From: Inhella crocodyli
Lineage (GTDB): Bacteria; Pseudomonadota; Gammaproteobacteria; Burkholderiales; Burkholderiaceae_C
Direction: 5' to 3'
DNA length: 64,000 nt
Assembly (NCBI RefSeq): GCF_004004565.1
Contig: NZ_SACM01000002.1
Location: 248,001-312,000, forward strand
Shown here: piece after piece, positions 55,415 to 63,562 of the stretch
How the letters are laid out: every line of letters begins with the position of its first letter
Numbering within the stretch: position 1 is the stretch's first letter
Notes under the pieces: generated by a model
What the model was told of the DNA's origin: nothing
The model's database searches: none
The model's input: the letters and a program-made list of their open reading frames with translations, nothing else
Program-made: the position numbers and the translations under genes

Positions 55415-55438
55415 ACCCGCCTTTTCGGCGGGTTTTTT
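55415..55438 (+). terminator. Rho-independent terminator, native to tRNA-Met
   Basis: Stem ACCCGCC-TTTTC-GGCGGGT followed by TTTTTG, 12 bases after attR. Before integration this would have lain just after the tRNA-Met 3' end at 45537, and the element now separates the two. Confidence 0.88.
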
Positions 55439-55514
55439 GTGGCCGCGCCACGTTGGTGCGCGGTACACGCGGTTACCTGCCTAGAGTCGCAGTCCCCCGT
55501 TTCCCGGCAAGCCC

Positions 55515-56666
55515 ATGACCGCTGCGTCCCCCGAGGCCTTCGTGCACCTGTTCGACTGGCCCTTTGCCCGCTGCGAGGCCGAGCTGCCGGCCTTGGTGGC
55601 CGAGGGGTTCACCGGCATCCAGGTGTCGCCGCCCCAGCGCAGCATCGACAACCCCATTTGGTGGGGGCGCTACCAGCCGGTGGACCACACGGTCTTGGAC
55701 GGTCCGCTGGGCAACGAAGCAGCGCTGCGCCGCCTGATCCAAACGGCGCACCGGCTGGGGCTCAAGGTGCTGGTGGACGTGGTGCTGAACCACATGGCCG
55801 GCGGCCCCTACGCCCAGACCCTGCGCTACCCGCGCTTCGGCCCCGAGCACTTCCGGCCGCGCAGCACCATCGACTACAACGACCTGCGGTCCATTCGCGA
55901 GGGCTGGTTGGTGGGGATGCCCGACCTGGACACCGCCCATCCGCACGTGCGGGCCGAGGCGCGCCGCTACCTGGACTTGCTGATCGACTGCGGCGCCGAC
56001 GGCTTTCGCTTCGACGCTGTCAAGCACATGGAACCCGAGTACTTCGACGCCGTGCTGGACGGGCTGCCCTCGCACCTCTTCCTGTACGGCGAGTACATCC
56101 AGCAGCCCGGGCATTTCCCGGTGATGTTGGAATTCTTGCGCACCATGCGCCTGATGGACTTCCCGCTGTACCAAAGCCTGGCCCACGCGCTCGGGCCGGA
56201 CGGCGACTGGGCGGCCCTGGACCGCCTGGACGCGGCCGAGGCGGCCCTGCCCTCGGGCAAGGGCGTGGCCTTCGTGACCAACCACGACTTGGAGCTCGAG
56301 CAGTACGGCGGCTTCGCCTTGCCGAGCGATGGCTTGGCGTTGGCGCACGCGCACACCACCTGCCGCCTGGACGCCGTGCCGCTGGTGTGGATGGACCACC
56401 GCCACGATCCGGTGCTGCGCGCGGCCCTGCGCGTGCGACGCGTGGCCTCGGCCAGTGCTTGGGAGACCGTGCACGCCAGCCGGCAGTTGCTGGTCTGGCG
56501 CTGTCGCCAAAACAAGGCCTTGGTGGTGTTCAACGCCGCCCACTCACCTCGGCACATCGAGTCCGCTTGGCTGGCAGGCCAAGACGGTTGGCGCGATGCC
56601 GTGACCGGCGAGGGCCCGCACGCCGTGGCGCCGCGGCAGCCGGGCCTGTTTCTGCGCGGGGATTGA
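55515..56666 (+). CDS. GH13 alpha-amylase-family enzyme, compact
   Basis: A 383-residue glycoside hydrolase. All four GH13 regions are visible: VDVVLNHMA (I), GFRFDAVKH with nucleophile D167 (II), YGEYIQ with acid/base E193 (III) and VTNHDLE with D258 (IV). It has no signal peptide, so it acts in the cytoplasm, probably on glycogen-derived or maltodextrin substrates. At 383 residues it is short, with a minimal C-domain. It contains MTAASPEAFVHLFDWPF at the start. A GH13 cyclodextrinase or amylase specificity cannot be told apart here. First gene right of the element. Confidence 0.93.
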   Translation: MTAASPEAFVHLFDWPFARCEAELPALVAEGFTGIQVSPPQRSIDNPIWWGRYQPVDHTVLDGPLGNEAALRRLIQTAHRLGLKVLVDVVLNHMAGGPYAQTLRYPRFGPEHFRPRSTIDYNDLRSIREGWLVGMPDLDTAHPHVRAEARRYLDLLIDCGADGFRFDAVKHMEPEYFDAVLDGLPSHLFLYGEYIQQPGHFPVMLEFLRTMRLMDFPLYQSLAHALGPDGDWAALDRLDAAEAALPSGKGVAFVTNHDLELEQYGGFALPSDGLALAHAHTTCRLDAVPLVWMDHRHDPVLRAALRVRRVASASAWETVHASRQLLVWRCRQNKALVVFNAAHSPRHIESAWLAGQDGWRDAVTGEGPHAVAPRQPGLFLRGD

Positions 56667-56709
56667 CCCGCGTCAGCACGCCGAAAGCCAGGCTGCCTAG
56701 ACTGGTTCG

Positions 56710-57630
56710 GTGCTGACCGCCTACATCACCCACCCCAGCTGCGAGCGCCACGAGATGGGCGCCGACCACCCCGAGTGCCCCGAGCGCCTGGGGGCCATCC
56801 AGGACCACCTGCTGATCAAGGGCCTGATGGACTGCATGCAGCCCTACACGGCGCCCGCCGCGACGCACGAGCAGCTGCTGCGGGTGCACACCGGCATGTG
56901 GGTGGACACGCTGACGGCGCTGTCGCCACCCGACGGCTACGTGCGGGTCGACGCCGACACGGCGATGAACGCGCACACGCTGGAGGCCGCCCGCCATGCC
57001 GCCGGCGCCGCCGTGCTGGCGGTGGACTTGGTGATGCGGGGGGAGGTGCCCAATGCCTTCTGCGCGGTGCGTCCGCCCGGCCACCACGCGGCGCGCGGTC
57101 AAGGCGCGGGCTTCTGCTTCTTCAACAACGCCAGCGTGGCCGTGGCGCATGCGCTGACGCAGCACGGTCTGCAGCGCGTGGCGCTGGTGGACTTCGACGT
57201 GCACCACGGCGACGGCAGCGAAGACATCTGGGCCGGCGACGAGCGCGTGCTGCTGTGCTCCAGCTACCAGCAGGGGCTGTACCCCTTCCGCGACGAGGCG
57301 CCGGCGGCGGCCAACGTCGTGCTGGCGCCCTTGCCGGCGCGCAGCGGGGGCAGCGCGATGCGCGAAGCGATCGCCGCCCATTGGCAGCCGGCGCTGGCCG
57401 CGTTCCGGCCGGAACTGATCGTCGTCAGCGCCGGCTTCGATGCCCACCGCGAGGACGACATGGGCAACCTCGGTTGGGTAGAGGCCGACTACGCCTGGGT
57501 CACCCAGCTCATCGTGGCGCAGGCCCAGGCCTCGGCGCGGGGGCGCATCGTGTCTTTGCTCGAAGGGGGCTACGCGCTGAGTGCGTTGGCGCGCAGCGTG
57601 GCCGCTCACCTCAAGCCCCTGGTGGAATAG
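56710..57630 (+). CDS. Histone-deacetylase-family protein deacetylase
   Basis: A 306-residue Zn-dependent deacetylase of the arginase-deacetylase fold (class II HDAC/AcuC-like). Motifs: GADHPECPERL near residue 17, PPGHHAARGQGAGFCFFNN with the catalytic His pair, LVDFDVHHGDG with metal ligands Asp and His, and SAGFDAHRED with the second Asp. It ends LLEGGYALSALARS. A GTG start at 56710. It could remove acetyl groups from lysines or polyamines. It is directly followed by a Pat-type acetyltransferase. Confidence 0.94.
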   Translation: MLTAYITHPSCERHEMGADHPECPERLGAIQDHLLIKGLMDCMQPYTAPAATHEQLLRVHTGMWVDTLTALSPPDGYVRVDADTAMNAHTLEAARHAAGAAVLAVDLVMRGEVPNAFCAVRPPGHHAARGQGAGFCFFNNASVAVAHALTQHGLQRVALVDFDVHHGDGSEDIWAGDERVLLCSSYQQGLYPFRDEAPAAANVVLAPLPARSGGSAMREAIAAHWQPALAAFRPELIVVSAGFDAHREDDMGNLGWVEADYAWVTQLIVAQAQASARGRIVSLLEGGYALSALARSVAAHLKPLVE

Positions 57631-57638
57631 GCTGCGGC

Positions 57639-60254
57639 ATGGACCAACACCCGCTCACGCCCCTGCTGGCGCCGCGTTCGCTCATCGTGCTCACCCAGCC
57701 CGAGGGCCAGCGCAGCCCGCAGGCCCAGCGTCTGCTGGCCGCCTTGAAGGCCCAGCGTTACTTGGGAGAACTGGCCGTGGCCGACGTGCAGCGCAGCGGC
57801 ACCTTGGCCGAGCTGGCGCGCACCCGGGCCGACCTGGCCCTGCTCGCCCTGCCGCCCGACGAGCTGCCGGGCGGCGTCGAACTGGCCGCCCGCATGGGAT
57901 GCCGGGCGGCTTTGGCCCTGGGGGGCGGCATCAAGGGCGAGGCGGCGACGCAGTTGCGTGACATCGCCGCGCGCGAAGGCCTGCACCTGCTGGGCCCCAA
58001 CACCTTGGGCCTGCAGAACCCGGCCCTGGGGTTGAACGCCAGCGTGCTCGGCCCCCTGGCCAAACCCGGCAGCTTGGCCCTGGTCTCGCAATCGGGGGCG
58101 CTGACGGCCACCCTGCTCGATTGGGCCGCGGGCAACAACGTGGGCTTCTCTCAGGTGGTGTCGGTGGGGCCGCATTCGCCCGTCGACGTGGCCGAGTTGC
58201 TCATGGTGCTGGCGGACGACCCACGCACGCACAGCATCGTGCTGCACGTGGAGGCCGTGGTGCAGGCCCGGGCCTTCATGAGCGCGCTGCGCGTGGCCGC
58301 CAGCGTCAAGCCGGTGCTGGTGCTCAAGACCGGCCGGCGCGACCCCCGCCGCGACAGCGCACAAACCCACAGCGCCGTGCTGGCCGAGCGCGACGCGGTG
58401 TTCGACGCCGCGCTGCGCCGCGTGGGCGCGGTGCGCGTGGACAGCTTCGTCGAGCTGTTCGCGGCCGCGCGGGTGCTGGGCAGCCCCTTGGCCGTCGGGC
58501 GCACCGTCGGTCGGCGCTTGGCCTTGGTCAGCAACGGCGGCGGCCCGGGCGTGCTGGCGGCCGATCAGGCCGAGCGCGTGGGCCTGAGCCTGAGCCGCTG
58601 GGTGGACGTGCCCCAGCCGCCCGAGGGCGCGGTGGACTTCGCCACGCCCGTACAGGCGCTGCAGAACGACACCGACGCCGACGCGGTGCTGGTCGTGCAC
58701 GCGCCCCTGCCCGGGGCCGACCCGGAAGCGAGTGCCCAAGCCCTGGTGGCGCTGCGGCCCCAATTGGCCAAGCCCCTGCTCACCTGCTGGCTGGGCGAGG
58801 GCAGCGCCGAGGCCGCCCGGGCCACGCTGGGCGAGGTGGGCATCCCGAGCTTTCGCACGCCCGAGTCGGCGGTGAGCGCTTTCGCGCACCTGGCGGCCTA
58901 CCACGCCAACCAACGCCTGTTGCAGCAAACCCCGTACCCCATGGGCGCCAGCGCCCCGGCCGACGTGGCCGGCGCCCGCCTCTTGGTCGACAACGTGCTG
59001 GCGCAGCGGCGCACGGTCCTGACCGAGATGGAAAGCAAGGCCCTGTTGGCGGCCTTCCACATCCCGGTCACGGCCACCCTGCGCGCCCGCAGCGCGCACG
59101 AGGCCATGATGATCGCGACGCAGATCGGGTTCCCGGTGGCGTTGAAGATCGACGCCGAGGGCGTGACCCACAAGAGCGACGTCGATGGGGTGGTGCTGGG
59201 CTTGCGCGACGCCGCCGCGGTGCGCGACGCCTACGACGCTTTGCTCGCCCGCGTGCGCCACACCTGCCCCGGCGTGCCCGTGCACGGCGCCACCGTGCAG
59301 CCCATGGCCGGCCAGCGCCATGCGCGCGAGCTGCACATCGGGCTCAAGCACGAGCCGCCCTTTGGGCCCGTCATCGTGTTCGGGGCCGGCGGCACCGAGG
59401 TCGAGCTCATGGCCGACGTGGCGATGGAGTTGCCACCGCTGAACCGCTTCCTGGCGCAACAGCTGGTGCAGCGGGCGCGCGTGGCGCGGGCGCTGGGCGC
59501 TTGGCGCGGCGCCGCGCCCGTGGCCATGGACGCCCTCGAAGCCCTGCTGCTGCGCGTCAGTGAAATGGCCTGCGAGTTGCCCCAGCTGCGCGAGATGGAC
59601 ATCAATCCCGTGCTGGCCGACGAGCGCGGGGTCGTGGCCGTCGACGCGCGCATCGTGCTCGCGCCCGAGGTGCAAGCCCCGGGCAGCCACGGCCACCAGC
59701 ACCTGGCCATTCGCCCTTACCCGGCGGACGTGGCCCAGTGGTTGAGCCTGCGCGACGGCACCCTGTGCACGCTGCGCGCCATCCGTCCCGACGACGCGCC
59801 CCTGCTGCAAGCGCTGGTCGCCAGCCTCAGCCCGGAGAGCCGCTACAACCGCTTCGCCGCCACGCTCACCGAGTTGTCGCCCGCCATGCTGGCGCGCTTC
59901 ACCCTCATCGACTACGACCGCGAAATGGCCTTGGTCGCGGTGCGCGCTGCCGCCCCCGACGGCAGCGAGCCCGAGCGCATCGTGGGCGTGTCGCGCTACA
60001 CGCTGAACCCCGGCGGTCGCAGCGCCGAGTTTGCGTTGCTGGTGAGCGATGCCTTCAGCGGCCAAGGCCTGGGCAAGCGCCTGATGGAGAGCTTGATCGC
60101 CCTGGCCCGCGAGCAAGGCCTGGCCCGATTGGACGGCCTGGTGCTGTGCAAGAACAGCGCCATGCTCAAGCTGGTGCGCGCCTTGGGCTTCAGCGTGAAG
60201 CCCTTCGACGAGGACGAGGACTTCAAGTTCGTCAGCAAGCCCTTGGGGCCATGA
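57639..60254 (+). CDS. Pat/PatZ-type protein lysine acetyltransferase (acyl-CoA synthetase-like plus GNAT)
   Basis: An 871-residue enzyme. The N-terminal CoA-binding and ligase-like domains cover about residues 10-440 (LALVSQSGALTATLLDWA; KTGRR...QTHSAVLAERD keeps a His at the phospho-His region). The ATP-grasp-like part covers about 460-690 (FPVALKIDAEGVTHKSDVDG, GAGGTEVELMADVAMELPPL). The C-terminal GNAT domain, from about 710, has acetyl-CoA loop FSGQGLGKRLMESL. In enterobacteria PatZ acetylates acetyl-CoA synthetase and other proteins on lysine. Starts eight bases after the HDAC stop. Confidence 0.93.
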   Translation: MDQHPLTPLLAPRSLIVLTQPEGQRSPQAQRLLAALKAQRYLGELAVADVQRSGTLAELARTRADLALLALPPDELPGGVELAARMGCRAALALGGGIKGEAATQLRDIAAREGLHLLGPNTLGLQNPALGLNASVLGPLAKPGSLALVSQSGALTATLLDWAAGNNVGFSQVVSVGPHSPVDVAELLMVLADDPRTHSIVLHVEAVVQARAFMSALRVAASVKPVLVLKTGRRDPRRDSAQTHSAVLAERDAVFDAALRRVGAVRVDSFVELFAAARVLGSPLAVGRTVGRRLALVSNGGGPGVLAADQAERVGLSLSRWVDVPQPPEGAVDFATPVQALQNDTDADAVLVVHAPLPGADPEASAQALVALRPQLAKPLLTCWLGEGSAEAARATLGEVGIPSFRTPESAVSAFAHLAAYHANQRLLQQTPYPMGASAPADVAGARLLVDNVLAQRRTVLTEMESKALLAAFHIPVTATLRARSAHEAMMIATQIGFPVALKIDAEGVTHKSDVDGVVLGLRDAAAVRDAYDALLARVRHTCPGVPVHGATVQPMAGQRHARELHIGLKHEPPFGPVIVFGAGGTEVELMADVAMELPPLNRFLAQQLVQRARVARALGAWRGAAPVAMDALEALLLRVSEMACELPQLREMDINPVLADERGVVAVDARIVLAPEVQAPGSHGHQHLAIRPYPADVAQWLSLRDGTLCTLRAIRPDDAPLLQALVASLSPESRYNRFAATLTELSPAMLARFTLIDYDREMALVAVRAAAPDGSEPERIVGVSRYTLNPGGRSAEFALLVSDAFSGQGLGKRLMESLIALAREQGLARLDGLVLCKNSAMLKLVRALGFSVKPFDEDEDFKFVSKPLGP

Positions 60255-60667
60255 GCGAAGCCGATTCGGCGACGGTGCCAGGCGATGCACCGCCTTGGTC
60301 GGTGGCCCTCGTGGACGCGGAGCTGACGGCGGTGTCGGTGCACGATGGGGTGCTGTGCATCGACTTGGCGGCACTTCCACGGCCGGGCGCGGCGGGTGCA
60401 GCGACCTTGGTGGTGTCCCAGGCTCGGCTTGAGCTGGGTCAGGCGCGCTGGCAGGGCGATCCCTTCGCATGCCTCGGTCGGATCGCCGCGGCCGAGGCGG
60501 TCACCAGCGACGGGAAAACTTGGCCCTTGCAGTTGCCCCAGACCCTGGAACAGGCCGTGAATCTGGTGCTCGAGTCGGCCCATGGCGGCCGCCTGTCGAT
60601 CCAAGCGGCGTCTTGGTCCTTGCGGCCCCGAGGGGCAATGCGCGCGGTCGAAATCTACCCCTGCTGA
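60251..60667 (+). CDS. Conserved small protein of unknown function
   Basis: A 138-residue soluble protein. The ATG at 60251 overlaps the stop of the acetyltransferase gene as ATGA, indicating coupled translation. It is mainly beta-structured (WSVALVDAELTAVSVHDGVL, ATLVVSQARLELGQARW, TWPLQLPQTLEQAVNLVLES), with no signal peptide or metal motif. It may be an accessory of the acetylation pair, but nothing in the sequence shows this. Confidence 0.75.
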   Translation: MSEADSATVPGDAPPWSVALVDAELTAVSVHDGVLCIDLAALPRPGAAGAATLVVSQARLELGQARWQGDPFACLGRIAAAEAVTSDGKTWPLQLPQTLEQAVNLVLESAHGGRLSIQAASWSLRPRGAMRAVEIYPC

Positions 60668-60709
60668 GTCCTGGGACACTGCGGCGCGTCGCGGCTTTGC
60701 TGGATCGCC

Positions 60710-60889
60710 ATGCGCCACTTGCTCATCCTGTTGATCGTCCTTCCCCTGGGCCTGGGCCTGTGGCACCTTGGCAGCCGCCCCACACAACGCCGGGCCGCAC
60801 GGCTGCTGCTGCGCGTGGGGGCTCTGGCCCTCGTGCTCTTGGCCCTCTTGGTCCTTGCTTACCAAACCCCTGCCCTGAAATTGCTATGA
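60710..60889 (+). CDS. 59-residue membrane protein
   Basis: ATG at 60710, TGA at 60887-60889. It encodes two hydrophobic segments, LLILLIVLPLGLGLW and VGALALVLLALLVLAY, divided by a short basic loop (RPTQRRAAR). Its stop overlaps the SPFH gene start as ATGA, so it is likely co-translated. Probably a small inner-membrane partner or leader protein. Confidence 0.7.
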   Translation: MRHLLILLIVLPLGLGLWHLGSRPTQRRAARLLLRVGALALVLLALLVLAYQTPALKLL

Positions 60890-61728
60890 CGCTCCGCACC
60901 CCCCTTCTGTTGGTCCTGGCCGCTTCCTTGGCCGCGTGCACGCAAATCGACACCGGCAACGTCGGTGTCGAGCGCACTTTGGGCAAGGTCAGCCCCGAGC
61001 CGCTGCCGCCGGGCGTGTACTTCACGCTGTTCAAGACGGTGGACGAGTTCAGCGCCAAAGAGGTGAGCTTCCAGCTCAACGACATGACGCCCAAGAGCCG
61101 CGACAACCTGACCATGAAGGACGTCGACATCGACATCTACTTCAAGGTCAACCCCGCGGCCGTGCCGGGTCTCTACACGAAGTACCAAGGCGATGTGGTG
61201 CGCCACAAGGACGTGGTGTCCAGCGGTGGCACGAAGGACCTGGTGATCGCCTACAGCCGCGTTTCCCGCGAGGCCCGCGAAAGCGTCTACAAGGCCGTGG
61301 CGCAGCTCGATGCCACCACCATGCACACCAAGCGCACCGAGCTGTCGGAGATGGTGCGCGCCGGCCTGCAGCAAGAGCTGGATGCGAACGACAAGGGCGC
61401 GTTCGTGGTCACGGCGGTGAACGTGCGCAACCTGCTGACCGACCCGGCCATCGAGGCCGCCATCCGCCAGCGCGCCGAAACCGACCAGGCCATCGAGAAG
61501 AAGCGCAAAGAGGTGGAGTTGGCCAAGGCCGAGGCCGAGCGCCTGATCGTCGAGGCCGAAGGCCAGGCCAAGGCCAACCAGATCCTCAGTGCGTCGCTCA
61601 CGCCCGCGCTGAAGGAGATCAAGCTGGCCGAGCTTCAGCGCGACACGGCCCTGGCCATTGCCAGCAAGCAAGGCAACACGGTGCTCTTGGGCGGCGGGGC
61701 GCAGCCCTTGGTCAACGTGGGCAAGTGA
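60886..61728 (+). CDS. SPFH/prohibitin-like lipoprotein
   Basis: A 280-residue protein with a lipoprotein signal ending LAASLAAC. The SPFH domain (about residues 25-180) includes GNVGVERTLGKVSPEPLPPG, VYFTLFKTVDEFS, and DVDIDIYFKVNP. A C-terminal coiled coil (about 195-240: KKRKEVELAKAEAERLIVEA) is typical of flotillin-like assemblies. It may organise a membrane microdomain or protease complex. The lipid anchor suggests it lies outside the inner membrane, which differs from HflK/C. Coupled to the small membrane protein before it. Confidence 0.9.
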   Translation: MTLRTPLLLVLAASLAACTQIDTGNVGVERTLGKVSPEPLPPGVYFTLFKTVDEFSAKEVSFQLNDMTPKSRDNLTMKDVDIDIYFKVNPAAVPGLYTKYQGDVVRHKDVVSSGGTKDLVIAYSRVSREARESVYKAVAQLDATTMHTKRTELSEMVRAGLQQELDANDKGAFVVTAVNVRNLLTDPAIEAAIRQRAETDQAIEKKRKEVELAKAEAERLIVEAEGQAKANQILSASLTPALKEIKLAELQRDTALAIASKQGNTVLLGGGAQPLVNVGK

Positions 61729-61741
61729 GGCGCGGCGGCGC

Positions 61742-62035
61742 TCAGTCGCGCCGCCCCAAGCACTGCAGCAGGGCCTGTTCGCACAGCTTGAACAGCAAGT
61801 AGCCCAGGGTCGCGGCCCAAGCGCGCAGCACCAGGCCCCCAAGTTGCCACAGTGCGTCGTCTTGGATGGCGAGCCAGCCGTGCTCGGCGATGAAAGCGAG
61901 GTTGGCGCTGAGCAAGCGAACCAGGTCCACGCTCAGTGCCCCCGACACCAGGAAGGCCAGCGTCATGAGGCCCAGCGTCCGCAGTGGGCGTTGCGCCAGC
62001 CAGGGCAAGGGGCGAAAGTGCCGCGCCGTGCCCAT
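61742..62035 (-). CDS. Small two-span membrane protein
   Basis: A 97-residue protein starting MGTARHFRPLPWLAQRPLRT. It has membrane segments at about residues 20-42 (LGLMTLAFLVSGALSVDLVR) and 62-85 (LWQLGGLVLRAWAATLGYLL). It lies six bases after the TPR gene on the same strand and converges with the SPFH gene. Not recognised. Confidence 0.75.
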   Translation of the reverse strand: MGTARHFRPLPWLAQRPLRTLGLMTLAFLVSGALSVDLVRLLSANLAFIAEHGWLAIQDDALWQLGGLVLRAWAATLGYLLFKLCEQALLQCLGRRD

Positions 62036-62041
62036 GGCAGC

Positions 62042-63358
62042 TCAGGGCAAGGCCGCCAGCCGGCGCCGAACCGAGGTGGCCTGGGGGAAGTCGCTGCCGG
62101 AGGCCAAGGCCTTTTGGTACGCCGCCTTGGCCTGCGCCTTCTGGCCCATCGCTTCGTGCAACTCGCCCAGGCGGGCTTGGATTTCCGGCAGGCCCGGTCC
62201 CAACTGGGCCGCCTTTTCCAGGGCCGCCAAGGCCGGTCCGGTTTGCCCGCTGCGCCACAGTGCCCAGCCCAAGGTGCTTTGGAACTGCGGCACCTGGGGT
62301 GCCAGGGCCACCGCCCGCTGCGCCGAGGCCAGGGCTTGGGCCGGCGGTTCCTGGCGTTCCAGCGCCATCGAGGCGAGGTTGTTGTGCGCCACCGCCAAGC
62401 CGTCGTTCAGTTTCAAGGCCTGGGTGTAACTGCTGCGGGCGTCGTCGAGGCGGCCCGAGCGCTGTGCCACCATGCCCCGCTTGACCCAGGCCGTGGGGTT
62501 GTCGGCTTGCAACTGGGTCAGCCGCGTCAGGTCGGCCAGCGCGGCCTTGTCGTCGCGCAACTCTGCTAGCACGTCGGCGCGGTCGCTCAGCGCAGGCAGG
62601 AACTGGGGGTCCAGCGCCAAGGCTTGGGAGAACTGTTGGGCCGCGGCCTTGAGTTGTTGCTGGCTGGCGAGCACACGACCGGCCATGTGGGGCAGCGCAG
62701 GGTCCTTGGGGGCCAGTTTGGCGGCAGCCTGCAACTCCACGAGCGCGGCGTCCTTTTTGTCTTGCGCCAGCAGGGCCATGGCGATGCCAAAGCGCGCCGC
62801 AGCGGCGCGGGGTTGCAGTTGGGCGGCCCGTTGGTAGGCGCGCAAGGCGGGTTCGGGCTTCTTGAGGCCGTGCAGGAACAGGTCGCCGAGTTCACGCTGT
62901 GCCGTGTAGGCCAATGGGTGGCGTTCGGGCACGGCCCGAAACACCGGTTCGGCCTCGGCGAAGCGGCCCTGCGTCACGAGCCAGCGGGCCAAAGCCAGTT
63001 GCACCGCCAGGTCTTGGGGGGCAACCTGTGCGGCCTGCTGCAAATGGCGGCCGGCCTCGGCGGGCTGCCCGCGTTGCTGGGCCAATTCGCCCAGGCCCAT
63101 CAAGGCCCGGGGGTGCTGGGGCACCCGTTGCAAAAGCCGCCGAAACGCGTCCTCGGCACGGTCCCATTGCTGGGCTTGCAGGTGAGCCACCGCTTCGGCC
63201 AGTTCGGGCTCGCGGCCCGCGGGCGTGGCGCTGGCGGGCGGCGCGGCCCCCGGGACGGTCACGGGACCGGCGAGGACATGAGGGGGGGCGACCCAGGTCG
63301 CGGCGAGGGCGAGGGACAGCGCGGTGGCGCGCAGGCCAGAGTGAATCGATACGGGCAT
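62042..63358 (-). CDS. Secreted TPR-repeat protein
   Basis: A 438-residue exported protein with a signal peptide (about residues 1-30). Tetratricopeptide repeats fill the rest, for example LLQRVPQHPRALMGLGELAQ, ALALDPQFLPALSDRADVLA and AHNNLASMALE. At about ten repeats it is a helical scaffold in the periplasm. It may act on surface polymers or secreted proteins. It faces away from the secreted protein gene that follows at 63563, so a shared role cannot be assumed. Confidence 0.87.
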   Translation of the reverse strand: MPVSIHSGLRATALSLALAATWVAPPHVLAGPVTVPGAAPPASATPAGREPELAEAVAHLQAQQWDRAEDAFRRLLQRVPQHPRALMGLGELAQQRGQPAEAGRHLQQAAQVAPQDLAVQLALARWLVTQGRFAEAEPVFRAVPERHPLAYTAQRELGDLFLHGLKKPEPALRAYQRAAQLQPRAAAARFGIAMALLAQDKKDAALVELQAAAKLAPKDPALPHMAGRVLASQQQLKAAAQQFSQALALDPQFLPALSDRADVLAELRDDKAALADLTRLTQLQADNPTAWVKRGMVAQRSGRLDDARSSYTQALKLNDGLAVAHNNLASMALERQEPPAQALASAQRAVALAPQVPQFQSTLGWALWRSGQTGPALAALEKAAQLGPGLPEIQARLGELHEAMGQKAQAKAAYQKALASGSDFPQATSVRRRLAALP

Positions 63359-63562
63359 GCGCAGATTGGATTCCTAAAACTGGGGATGGCACCCTTGGAG
63401 TTTCAGAAACCCCCCAATACTCGGGGTGTCGCTCCTTTTGACAAAACAGGCTGTTAATAAATGTTTCGGCCGCCAAGTTGTTGATAGAAGGGCATTTGGT
63501 GGCCGCGGTGCGATTCTTGCCATAGCAGGTTCTGTTTCAATCCTCTGACCGAAGGAGCTTTT

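Noticed and set aside
57606-60470. 954-codon minus-strand frame opposite the Pat acetyltransferase
   Set aside because: Antisense shadow without family motifs; the plus strand encodes an intact 871-residue enzyme with good starts.
63438-63466. Promoter of the last secreted protein gene
   Set aside because: TTGACA is present, but the base run at the expected distance (ATGTTT) is a poor -10 box; not listed as a feature.
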